Shown here: positions 1 through 6,811 of the stretch, piece by piece
Layout of the letters: every line of letters begins with the position of its first letter
Numbering within the stretch: position 1 is the first letter of the stretch
Origin: Ignavibacteriaceae bacterium
Lineage (GTDB): Bacteria > Bacteroidota > Ignavibacteria > Ignavibacteriales > Ignavibacteriaceae
Direction of reading: 5' to 3'
DNA: 6,811 bases
Assembly: GCA_019912505.1 (NCBI GenBank)
Contig: JAIOIM010000458.1
Coordinates: 1 to 6,811, forward strand
The notes under the pieces: model-generated
What the model saw: the letters and a program-made list of their open reading frames with translations, nothing else
What the model was told of the DNA's origin: nothing
Databases searched by the model: none
Program-made: the position numbers and the translations under genes

Positions 1-3000
1 AAACACCTCGAAGATCATATAGAAACATTAATAATACCTGAAACTGCAAAGTATTTTGAAGCCCTTGGGGCAGCTTTATTTGCTCTCGAAAATGACACTC
101 AAAAAGTAGACCTTGCAAAATTATATAAAGAAGAAGAATCCGCTTTTACTTTTCATGATGATTTGAAACTTCATTTGGACAAAGTACAATTTAAATCTTT
201 TGTATCCGGCAAAGCAGAAGCCGGTGATGTGTGCATACTTGGTCTTGATGTCGGTTCGACAACAACCAAGGGTGTGTTAATGCGTAAAGATGATAATTCT
301 GTTCTTGCCTCAGAGTATTTACGCACAAACGGCGATCCTATTGTAGCCTCTGTTCAATGTTATAAAAGTATAAAAAATAAAGTTGATGTACCGGTACAAA
401 TTGTTGGACTCGGAGTTACAGGTTCGGGAAGGCATATCTCAGGATTACACGCACAGACAAAAGGAGTTATTAACGAAATAATTGCACATGCTAATGCAAC
501 CGTATATTTCGATCCGGAAGTGGATACGATTTTTGAGATAGGCGGACAGGATGCAAAATACACTTACATCACGGCAGGTATTCCTTCCGATTATGCGATG
601 AACGAGGCATGTTCTGCCGGTACGGGTTCATTTCTGGAGGAAGCTGCAAAAGAGTCTTTGAATATGGATTACAAAGAAATCGGAGAAATTGCACTAAAAG
701 CAAGCAGACCGCCAAACTTTAACGATCAGTGTGCGGCGTTTATAAGCAGTGATATAAAAAACGCGCTTCACGAAGGTTTATCCGGGGAAGACATTGTTGC
801 GGGTCTTGTCTATTCTATTTGTTTGAATTACACAAACCGTGTGAAAGGAAATCGTCCGGTTGGCAAAAAAGTATTTATGCAGGGCGGAGTTTGCTACAAT
901 AAAGCTGTGCCTATCGCAATGGCGGCATTAACCGGTAAAGAAATTATTGTTCCCCCCGAACCAGGGTTAATGGGTGCATTCGGTGTTGCCCTTGAAATAA
1001 AAAAGAAACTTGAACTTGGTTTGATGGAACAAAAAGAATTTGTACTTGATGATTTGATTAACCGAACTGTTAAGTATGAAAAATCATTTGTCTGTGCCGG
1101 CGGTGCTGAAAAATGCGACCGTAAATGCAGCGTATCTTTAATAAGTGTAAATGGTAAAAAATATCCATTTGGCGGCGCATGTAACAAGTATTACAATCTT
1201 CAAATTGAACGAGTGCAAAATGTAAAAGAAAATAACCTTGTTAATCTTAGGCAGGAACTTGTTTTCGAAAAATACATTCATCCAGTCGAGCTGGATAAAA
1301 ATGCAAAAGTTATAGGCATCCCGAAATCATTTTTAGTTAATACAATTTATCCGTTGTACTATAACTTTTTTACACAACTTGGTTTTAAAGTTGAACTGGG
1401 TGATGAGGTAATTGAAGAAGGTGTAGAAAAAAGGCAATCTGCTTTTTGTTATCCGGTGGAACTTGCGCATGGCTTTATGCAAAGTATGCTGAACAAACAT
1501 CCCGATTATATATTTTTGCCGCACATAATAGAAATGTATAATCCGTCTTCTGAGTTTTACGACCGCACTTGCGTTTTTCTGCAAGCCGAAAATTATTATT
1601 TAAAATCGACTTTCAAAAAAGAACTTGAAGGAATTGAATTACTCTCCCCTATATTTAATTTTGCCGAAGGTTATGAAGCGGGGAAAGATGTCTTTATTCA
1701 GCTTGCACTTAACCTTGGCTGTAGTAAAGCCGAAGCATCTGCCTCGTTTGATTATGCGGTTTCTGAATTAAATGATATGTTGGCTGAATTCAAAGCTGTA
1801 GGTAAAGCCGCCATTGAAGAAGTAGAGAGTGATCCGAATAAATTTGCGATGGTGCTTTTCGGTAGAAGCTACAACGCCTTTGCAGGTGAAGCAAACCTTG
1901 GCATCCCGCAAAAATTTGCTTCGCGCGATGTGCTTATCATACCGCACGATTTTTTGTCAGCCGAAGAGTATGAAAGTAGCAAGCATATGTATTGGGGCAC
2001 GGGCAGACAGATATTGCGTAACGCGCGTTTTGTAAAACAGCATGAGCAATTATTCGGGGCTTTTATAACAAACTTTAGCTGCGGACCTGACAGCTTTATA
2101 ATAAATTTTTTTAGAGAGATAATGGGGCACAAACCATCATTAACTCTCGAACTCGACAGTCACTCAGCCGATGCGGGAATAAATACTCGCGTTGAAGCCG
2201 CAATTGACATTATACGGAGTTACCGCGAGCTGTTAAAAAATGGTCAAGTTTCTACTCCTGTAAAACACTTCGTCCCGCTAAAATTTGTCGGTGAAAAAAT
2301 AATTGATTCAGACGGTATTCAAATGGATCTGCGTGATAAGCGAATTAAAATGTTGATACCGAATATGGGCAACTTTGCTGCCGATGCATTTGCCGCAGCT
2401 TTTAGGTATATAGGAATAAATGCTTACCCGATTAATATGTACAACTTCGACACTATAAAAGAGGGAAGGGGCAATTCGACTTGTAAAGAATGTCTTCCTT
2501 TAATTCTTAACGCAGGTTCGCTTATCGAATATTGCAAACAGAGGGATGACCCCGAAGAGCGGACAATTTTATTTTTGGCAACGAGTACCGGTCCCTGCCG
2601 ACTTGGTCAATACTCGGTGTTTCTAGAAAACATGATAAATAAAAAAGAGCTACACAATGTAGGTATATACACGCTTACCGATGATGACTCATACAGCGGG
2701 ATGGGTGATGAGTTTGTTAAACGCGGATGGGCTGCAATAACCTGTTCTGATGTAATTCAAAATATATCGCTTGCATTGCGGGCAATTGCGGTTGACAAGA
2801 AATCTGCTTTAGAAATATTACATAAAGAGTGGCAGGCTATTATTAAAATAATTGAAAAAGAAAGCCTGGAACTGCTCTACAAGCAGTTGGAACTTAGCGC
2901 AGCAGTACTTAAAAACATTCCGACTGTCTGTTCGTTTGAAGCAGCGCCAAAGGTTGCTTTGGTTGGCGAAATATTTGTAAGGCACGATGAATTTTCGCGT

Positions 3001-3720
3001 AAAGATTTAATCGAGCGCCTTGCCGAACGAAATATAATTGTTTCCGTGGCACCCATCGGCGAGTATGTTTATTACTCAAACTATATAGTTAAAAAACAGT
3101 TTGAGGGAAAGCTTAAAGCTGCGGAAAGGCTTGCATGGCATCTTAGAGATATGGCTCAGCGCAGTATTGAGAAAAATATAAAACAACGGCTCGTTAAATC
3201 CGGGCTAGCTGCCTATGAGCTAATTGAGGTTGATGAGATGATAGACCACGCCGAGCATCTTATACGCACTGATTTGGCAGGAGAGGCAATACTAACGGTT
3301 GGTTCTGCATTGTATGAAATTCTTGATCACGCCTCCGGTGTTATTTCTCTTGGACCTTTTGGTTGTATGCCTTCACGCGTTGCCGAAGCAATTCTAAATG
3401 TTGAAATGAATATGGACGGCAAACTTGAAGCTGCTGATTTTAAAAAGAAGTATGATATAGAATTTGAAAATTTGCCGTTCCTTGCTATTGAAACTGACGG
3501 AAATATATTCCCGCAAATCATACAATCGAAAATTGAAATATTTTCATTGCAAGCCGAGCGGCTTCATCAAATGTTGATGAGTAAAAGTTTAACAAAGAAG
3601 AAAAAAATACATACCGCACTTGCTCAAAAACTGCGCGGTTATTATTTAAAGCAAAATAAATCCATTGCGGGAGAACAAGTTTCCGACCTTGGCGAAATTG
3701 CCTCCGAAACAGAGATATAA
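1..3720 (+). CDS. Acyl-CoA dehydratase activase / dehydratase-like fusion protein (BadF/BadG/BcrA/BcrD ATPase + DUF2229 + HgdB-like), 5' partial
   Basis: This is the C-terminal 1239 residues of a larger protein. The frame is open from base 1, and the TTG at 163 is only an internal Leu codon. Numbering from base 1, residues 1-30 (IIPE...YFEALGAAL) match the end of an ASKHA ATPase domain. A complete second ASKHA domain (about 78-335) follows, with phosphate motif GLDVGSTTTKG (81-91), GLGVTGSGR (136-144), EIGGQDAK (179-186) and MQGGVCYN (293-300). Cys204 (NEACSAGTG) and Cys244 (NDQCAAF) match the two HgdC cysteines that hold a [4Fe-4S] cluster between subunits. Next come a Cys-rich linker (365, 372, 376, 394), a DUF2229 region (about 437-510) and dehydratase-like modules with SCGPDSF (Cys694), CKEC (828/831), GPCRLGQY (Cys866) and PFGCMPS (Cys1122). 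Known activases use ATP to drive low-potential electron transfer to 2-hydroxyacyl-CoA or benzoyl-CoA-type enzymes; here activase and acceptor-like parts share one cytoplasmic chain. Substrate is unknown. No frameshift is seen. It probably forms an operon with the DUF1611 gene 14 bases downstream. Confidence 0.93.
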   Translation, partial: KHLEDHIETLIIPETAKYFEALGAALFALENDTQKVDLAKLYKEEESAFTFHDDLKLHLDKVQFKSFVSGKAEAGDVCILGLDVGSTTTKGVLMRKDDNSVLASEYLRTNGDPIVASVQCYKSIKNKVDVPVQIVGLGVTGSGRHISGLHAQTKGVINEIIAHANATVYFDPEVDTIFEIGGQDAKYTYITAGIPSDYAMNEACSAGTGSFLEEAAKESLNMDYKEIGEIALKASRPPNFNDQCAAFISSDIKNALHEGLSGEDIVAGLVYSICLNYTNRVKGNRPVGKKVFMQGGVCYNKAVPIAMAALTGKEIIVPPEPGLMGAFGVALEIKKKLELGLMEQKEFVLDDLINRTVKYEKSFVCAGGAEKCDRKCSVSLISVNGKKYPFGGACNKYYNLQIERVQNVKENNLVNLRQELVFEKYIHPVELDKNAKVIGIPKSFLVNTIYPLYYNFFTQLGFKVELGDEVIEEGVEKRQSAFCYPVELAHGFMQSMLNKHPDYIFLPHIIEMYNPSSEFYDRTCVFLQAENYYLKSTFKKELEGIELLSPIFNFAEGYEAGKDVFIQLALNLGCSKAEASASFDYAVSELNDMLAEFKAVGKAAIEEVESDPNKFAMVLFGRSYNAFAGEANLGIPQKFASRDVLIIPHDFLSAEEYESSKHMYWGTGRQILRNARFVKQHEQLFGAFITNFSCGPDSFIINFFREIMGHKPSLTLELDSHSADAGINTRVEAAIDIIRSYRELLKNGQVSTPVKHFVPLKFVGEKIIDSDGIQMDLRDKRIKMLIPNMGNFAADAFAAAFRYIGINAYPINMYNFDTIKEGRGNSTCKECLPLILNAGSLIEYCKQRDDPEERTILFLATSTGPCRLGQYSVFLENMINKKELHNVGIYTLTDDDSYSGMGDEFVKRGWAAITCSDVIQNISLALRAIAVDKKSALEILHKEWQAIIKIIEKESLELLYKQLELSAAVLKNIPTVCSFEAAPKVALVGEIFVRHDEFSRKDLIERLAERNIIVSVAPIGEYVYYSNYIVKKQFEGKLKAAERLAWHLRDMAQRSIEKNIKQRLVKSGLAAYELIEVDEMIDHAEHLIRTDLAGEAILTVGSALYEILDHASGVISLGPFGCMPSRVAEAILNVEMNMDGKLEAADFKKKYDIEFENLPFLAIETDGNIFPQIIQSKIEIFSLQAERLHQMLMSKSLTKKKKIHTALAQKLRGYYLKQNKSIAGEQVSDLGEIASETEI

Positions 3721-3734
3721 TTATTTAACATAAC

Positions 3735-4790
3735 ATGATGCGAAAAATATTGTTGTTGACTGAGGGTTTTTCGAATCCGCATGCTGGTAAAACGGCAAGG
3801 AATTTACTTTACTACAAACCGGAAGAAGTGCTTGCAGTATTGGATAGGCACAATGCAGGTAAACGAAGCGGCGAATTATTCGGCGCCGGTGATGTTCCGG
3901 TAGTCTCATCCTTCAATGAAGCTGAAGGGGCAAATACTTTAGCAATCGGCGTTGCGCCTCCGGGCGGGCTGCTTCCCCCAAACTATAGGGAAATTATTGT
4001 TGAAGCTATAAAACGTGGAATGAACATATTGAGTGGTCTACACACATTTTTATCCGATGATATAGAATTAGCAAAACTTGCAAAAGAAAACGGGGTTAAG
4101 ATATTTGATACCCGCAAAAACGATGAACAAGAAGTTGCAAATCGAATAGGAATTCGTGAGGATTGTCTTCGTATTCATACTGTGGGAAATGATTCGAGCC
4201 TTGGTAAAATGGTATCAAGCCTGGAAATTGCGCTGGGTATGAAACGCATAGGGATAGACGTAAAGTTTGTGGCAACCGGGCAAACCGGAATTATGATTGA
4301 AGGGGACGGCTGCCCGATTGACGCTGTGGTAGGGGATTATATAAACGGTGCCGCAGAGCAGCTCGTACTTAAAAATCAACACCACAAAATATTATTAATT
4401 GAAGGGCAGGGAAGTTTAGTTCACCCGCGTTACTCATCGGTTACGCTTGGGCTGCTGCATGGCTGCATTCCGCAGGGTATGATTATGTGTTATGAAGTTG
4501 GGCGTGAAAATATTCATGGTTTAGATGGGATAAAAATACCACCGCTTGAGGAAGTAATAAATATTTATGAGCAGATGGCAAATATTATGTTTCCTTCAAA
4601 AGTAATAGGTATTGCTATCAATAGCCGTAAAGTAAGCAAGGAAGCAGCTGAAGCCGAGAGAATCCGAATAAAAGAAAAGTTTGGTTTGCCCGCTTGCGAT
4701 GTAGTCCGCGACGGACCCGATGAGTTGATAAAGGCAATATTGAGTTACGGAGAAAAGTTACAAATTAATCTTCGCCAGGAAGTGTTTTAA
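3735..4790 (+). CDS. DUF1611 family P-loop protein (DgcN-like; possible D-glutamate N-acetyltransferase)
   Basis: This is a complete 351-residue cytoplasmic protein with the usual length and two-part layout of the DUF1611 family: an N-terminal Rossmann-like domain (about 1-140) and a C-terminal P-loop domain (about 145-345). Visible motifs are GVAPPGG in the N-domain, a P-loop GNDSSLGKM (151-159, spaced as in dethiobiotin synthetase, Gx5GK), TGQTG (181-185), EGQGSLVHP (223-231), VTLGLLHG, and a C-terminal GIAINS...GLPACDVVRDG segment. One family branch, DgcN, is described as a D-glutamate N-acetyltransferase that works with an enolase-superfamily racemase, DgcA. No such partner is visible here, so the substrate is not assigned. 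The start is ATG 3735; a second ATG at 3738 is equally possible, and neither has a clear Shine-Dalgarno sequence. The 14-base gap after the activase gene implies co-transcription. Family assignment is firm; the acetyltransferase role is inference. Confidence 0.88.
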   Translation: MMRKILLLTEGFSNPHAGKTARNLLYYKPEEVLAVLDRHNAGKRSGELFGAGDVPVVSSFNEAEGANTLAIGVAPPGGLLPPNYREIIVEAIKRGMNILSGLHTFLSDDIELAKLAKENGVKIFDTRKNDEQEVANRIGIREDCLRIHTVGNDSSLGKMVSSLEIALGMKRIGIDVKFVATGQTGIMIEGDGCPIDAVVGDYINGAAEQLVLKNQHHKILLIEGQGSLVHPRYSSVTLGLLHGCIPQGMIMCYEVGRENIHGLDGIKIPPLEEVINIYEQMANIMFPSKVIGIAINSRKVSKEAAEAERIRIKEKFGLPACDVVRDGPDELIKAILSYGEKLQINLRQEVF

Positions 4791-4800
4791 ATTAGGAGCT

Positions 4801-4836
4801 AAAAAAAAGGCTTACCGTCTTTTACGACAGTAAGCC
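4801..4836 (-). terminator. Rho-independent terminator of the cytochrome operon
   Basis: An inverted repeat at 4809-4836 forms a 7-bp stem (GGCTTAC with GTAAGCC), one mismatch, three more pairs (GTC with GAC) and a six-base loop. Read on the minus strand it is followed directly by eight T residues (4808-4801), the classical intrinsic terminator layout. It lies 25 bases past the stop codon of the minus-strand lipoprotein cytochrome. On the plus strand no comparable T-run follows the stem, only ATTATA and then a short T5 at 4859-4863. It should therefore mainly stop minus-strand transcription, with at best weak termination of the DUF1611 transcript. Confidence 0.85.
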
Positions 4837-4861
4837 ATTATAAGGACAACTAAAGAACTTT

Positions 4862-5716
4862 TTAATCTTGTCTTACGTTTATAATTCCGTTTATATGTTT
4901 TGTCTTATCGATTATTTTACCCGTAAAATCTATTACTGTTTCATGACAGCTTGCGCAGGCTGTTAGAGGAACCTGAAGGTGCCCAACAGGCGGCAAGCCA
5001 TGACACGAACCGCACTCAACCTGACTTCCGTCAACTTTTGTCCAATCAACAGTTTTATTTAATCCCGACATCTTATCGGCGGTATAAACAAACTGATTTT
5101 CGGCTGAGGCAGATTCTTTATAATAAGTGAAGTTACCGTGGCAATAAGTATTAGAGCATGTTCCGTTAGCAGCATCATAAGCACCGGTAACTGCACCGTG
5201 AGCTACAGCTAAGTCTTTAAGCATTACTTCGGCTGGTAAATCAGTATCCAAATGTCCAGCAGCATTAACCGTTTGCGGCACTGTATGACATGTTGAACAG
5301 AGCACCGGTTTACCCAGCATATTATCATACAAATGTCTGCTATGGGCTCCCACACCCCTGTACGTAGTTAAAACGCTGTCATTTATTGAGCGTGGCGGAG
5401 CGATTCGTACCGGATCGGTAAAACTACCATGGCATGTGTTACAAGCTTCAGGTCCGCCGGGTGTGGTATGGCAAGTTAAACAACTTGGCGCAGTTAGACC
5501 GGAAAATTTAGGACCGTGACAAGACTGGCACTGCTCCATATTCCAATTATTTCCTTTTATTAAATCACCATGAAAATTCGGTGAATGAGGATTTGTAATT
5601 CCATCTTTGTGTATCGAAATTGAGTCAGGCTGATTTATATCGGTTTGAAGATCGGAACAGCCCGAGGCAAAGATTAAAAAAAGTGCAGCTAAAAATGTTA
5701 AGAGATAATGTTTCAT
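4862..5716 (-). CDS. Multihaem c-type cytochrome lipoprotein, CxxxxCH/CxxCH family (7 predicted haem sites)
   Basis: This 284-residue exported protein begins with a lipoprotein signal: MKHYLL, a hydrophobic stretch, then a lipobox ending ASGC (Cys20). It should be lipid-anchored outside the cytoplasm. Haem sites are CQSCH (63-67), CLTCH (79-83), CNTCH (92-96), CSTCH (140-144), CSNTYCH (187-193, four residues between the cysteines), CGSCH (235-239) and CASCH (254-258). The segment running from GAHSRHL through CSTCHTVP, GHLD and the CxxxxCH site to CGSCHGLPP matches the repeat unit of the CxxxxCH...CxxCH family known from Geobacter sulfurreducens. I chose ATG 5716 because it puts the signal peptide at the N-terminus. 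In-frame ATGs at 5728 and 5752 are also possible; the latter would overlap the upstream gene by 14 bases and add a 12-residue polar leader. No start has a strong Shine-Dalgarno sequence, so coupling to the upstream gene is likely. A role in extracytoplasmic electron transfer is inferred; the partner is unknown. Confidence 0.88.
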   Translation of the reverse strand: MKHYLLTFLAALFLIFASGCSDLQTDINQPDSISIHKDGITNPHSPNFHGDLIKGNNWNMEQCQSCHGPKFSGLTAPSCLTCHTTPGGPEACNTCHGSFTDPVRIAPPRSINDSVLTTYRGVGAHSRHLYDNMLGKPVLCSTCHTVPQTVNAAGHLDTDLPAEVMLKDLAVAHGAVTGAYDAANGTCSNTYCHGNFTYYKESASAENQFVYTADKMSGLNKTVDWTKVDGSQVECGSCHGLPPVGHLQVPLTACASCHETVIDFTGKIIDKTKHINGIINVRQD

Positions 5717-5738
5717 TTTTATATCCATAGGTTTACAA

Positions 5739-6811
5739 TTATTTAGCTCCATGACAATATCCGCAGAACCCTACACCGGAAATTGATTGAGGACCTGCTG
5801 ATGAATGACAGTTATAACAAACAGAGCCTTGGTCGTTATGCCAATCGCCGTGCTCATCACTTCTAAAATTAGTTGGATGAGTTTTAGGGTTTGTTCCTTT
5901 TATCCCATCGGAATCAAGATGGCAGGTTATACACGTAGGATCAGCGCCCTGTACATCATGACACGCAACGCACGATTCGATATCACGGCGCGCTAATATT
6001 GCATGCTCTCCGCCGCCGCTTCCAACACCAATGGTGAAGAAATTATTTTTCAAATGGCTTACGGGCATTACTCCGCTTAACGCAAAATCATGATCGACCG
6101 ATGCATGGCAAGTTGAACAGAAAGTTTCAACTTCGTGGCATCCGCTGCATTCTGTAGTTTTACCCTTTGCATCAATACCGTGTGTAAAACGATAGTTGAG
6201 GTCATGTATTCTTGTAATTCTCTGCTGTTTTATTCCGTCAATAAAATTACCGGGGGTGTAGGGCTGATAAAAATCTTTTGAACTGTTGGTTGCTGTTATT
6301 CCGGAAGCTACGTGGCAATCTTCGCACGAGTTATTATCGTGACACATCATACAGTCGGCACCAAGTTCGCGTGCGGCAAATTTATGCTTATCGATAAACA
6401 TCGCGCTTTTGTGACTCTGCGGATTTAAATTAGCTGTTGATATATGGCATGATTCGCATTCGTTAGCTGCGGGAGATCCGGGTTCGTTGTTATGGCATGA
6501 ATAACATTTTACCATTGCCGGGTTAGGGTTTGAAAGTTCGCTGCTGTAATCAACGGTAGATAAACCCTCGTGGCAAACTTTGCACTCCAAACCTTTATCG
6601 TTAATATGAAAACTATGGTTGAATATCAATTCAGATTTCGTCTGTATCAGGGCTTCAAATTTATCTTCATAATGGCAGGTAGTGCAAGTGCTCTCGTCTT
6701 CAACATCATGGCATGTTTTGCAGCTTTCGTGGTCGGGCAACAATTTGTCTAACAGCGATGCGCTTTGTGCAACCTGAATATGGCAGTCGGCGCATTCAGC
6801 CAAGTCTGCGT
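5739..6811 (-). CDS. Multihaem c-type cytochrome (14 CxxCH sites visible), 5' partial
   Basis: The frame is open to the right window edge. The TTG at 6803 lies between sense codons (A-D-L-A-E-C) and is not a credible start, so the N-terminus and export signal are missing. Numbering from that Leu, 354 residues carry 14 CxxCH sites, starting at 4, 28, 40, 74, 100, 116, 151, 160, 219, 229, 278, 291, 329 and 347, about one per 25 residues. Many are close doublets separated by 4-13 residues, such as CMMCH/CEDCH, CSGCH/CSTCH and CVACH/CITCH. Frequent extra His (NHSFH, DKHKF, IHDLNYRFTHG, HGDWH) could be distal haem ligands, as in cytochrome c3/c7-like folds. There is no membrane segment in the visible part, and the chain ends just after the last haem site (CGYCHGAK). 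It precedes and probably shares a transcript with the lipoprotein cytochrome. Electron-transfer function is firm from the haem density; donor, acceptor and exact location are not. Confidence 0.9.
   Translation of the reverse strand, partial: ADLAECADCHIQVAQSASLLDKLLPDHESCKTCHDVEDESTCTTCHYEDKFEALIQTKSELIFNHSFHINDKGLECKVCHEGLSTVDYSSELSNPNPAMVKCYSCHNNEPGSPAANECESCHISTANLNPQSHKSAMFIDKHKFAARELGADCMMCHDNNSCEDCHVASGITATNSSKDFYQPYTPGNFIDGIKQQRITRIHDLNYRFTHGIDAKGKTTECSGCHEVETFCSTCHASVDHDFALSGVMPVSHLKNNFFTIGVGSGGGEHAILARRDIESCVACHDVQGADPTCITCHLDSDGIKGTNPKTHPTNFRSDEHGDWHNDQGSVCYNCHSSAGPQSISGVGFCGYCHGAK

Noticed and set aside
163..165. TTG as start codon of the activase gene
   Set aside because: The same frame is open back to base 1, and the upstream residues match the end of an ASKHA domain, so this is an internal Leu.
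360..2132. Reading frames on the minus strand (360-563, 894-1187, 1333-1584, 1869-2132) and a plus-strand alternative frame at 1829-2035
   Set aside because: All lie inside the well-supported activase frame, show no recognisable domain and look like chance open frames.
3327..3909. Minus-strand frames at 3327-3521 and 3721-3909
   Set aside because: They lie mostly or entirely antisense to the activase and DUF1611 coding regions and have no recognisable family features.
4794..4798. AGGAG resembling a ribosome binding site on the plus strand
   Set aside because: No start codon follows at a usable distance and no open frame begins there; the bases simply precede the A-run of the minus-strand terminator.
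4809..4836. Hairpin as a riboswitch, attenuator or small RNA
   Set aside because: It is one short stem-loop with a T-run, located after a stop codon in a convergent gap, which is fully explained by a terminator.
5805..6752. Plus-strand frames at 5805-5996 and 6570-6752
   Set aside because: They are antisense to a strongly supported multihaem cytochrome whose CxxCH motifs recur along the whole minus-strand frame.
6801..6803. TTG as start codon of the 14-haem cytochrome
   Set aside because: The frame continues to the window edge, there is no signal peptide after it, and a haem site begins three residues later, so the gene is cut by the window.
4862..6811. Regularly spaced CH motifs as a DNA-level repeat array
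   Set aside because: The repetition is in the protein (CxxCH); the DNA between sites varies in length and sequence, so this is not a CRISPR or tandem repeat.

Overview
This AT-rich window looks like the chromosome of an anaerobic or facultatively anaerobic bacterium. The mix is an oxygen-sensitive-type dehydratase/activase iron-sulfur protein next to dense multiheme c-type cytochromes. The AT-richness, the lack of clear Shine-Dalgarno sequences before the visible starts and the type of multiheme proteins would suit the Ignavibacteria/Bacteroidota side of the tree. The CxxxxCH-type cytochrome family is best known from Geobacter-like Desulfuromonadales, whose DNA is usually much more GC-rich. 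This placement is inference; there is no rRNA or other marker in the window.

The layout is two gene pairs facing each other. On the plus strand, position 1 to 3720 is the 3' part of a very large gene for a BadF/BadG/BcrA/BcrD (HgdC-type) activase fused to dehydratase-like domains. Its reading frame is open to the window edge, so the true start lies outside. Fourteen bases later comes a complete DUF1611 gene (3735-4790), a P-loop protein whose family includes the D-glutamate N-acetyltransferase DgcN. These two probably form one transcription unit.

On the minus strand, read from the right edge, is the 3' part of a multiheme cytochrome gene (5739-6811) with 14 CxxCH sites in the visible part. 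It is followed, with its end touching or overlapping the next start, by a lipoprotein cytochrome (4862-5716) with six CxxCH sites and one CxxxxCH site. Together they give 21 predicted haem sites in under 2 kb. A strong Rho-independent terminator in the 71-base convergent gap (4801-4836) closes the cytochrome unit.

The two cytochromes most likely act together outside the cytoplasm, one exported and one lipid-anchored, in electron transfer to or from something at the cell surface or in the periplasm. The plus-strand pair is cytoplasmic and its substrate cannot be read from the sequence. Nothing links the two pairs functionally except proximity. No RNA genes, mobile elements, CRISPR arrays or long repeats were seen.
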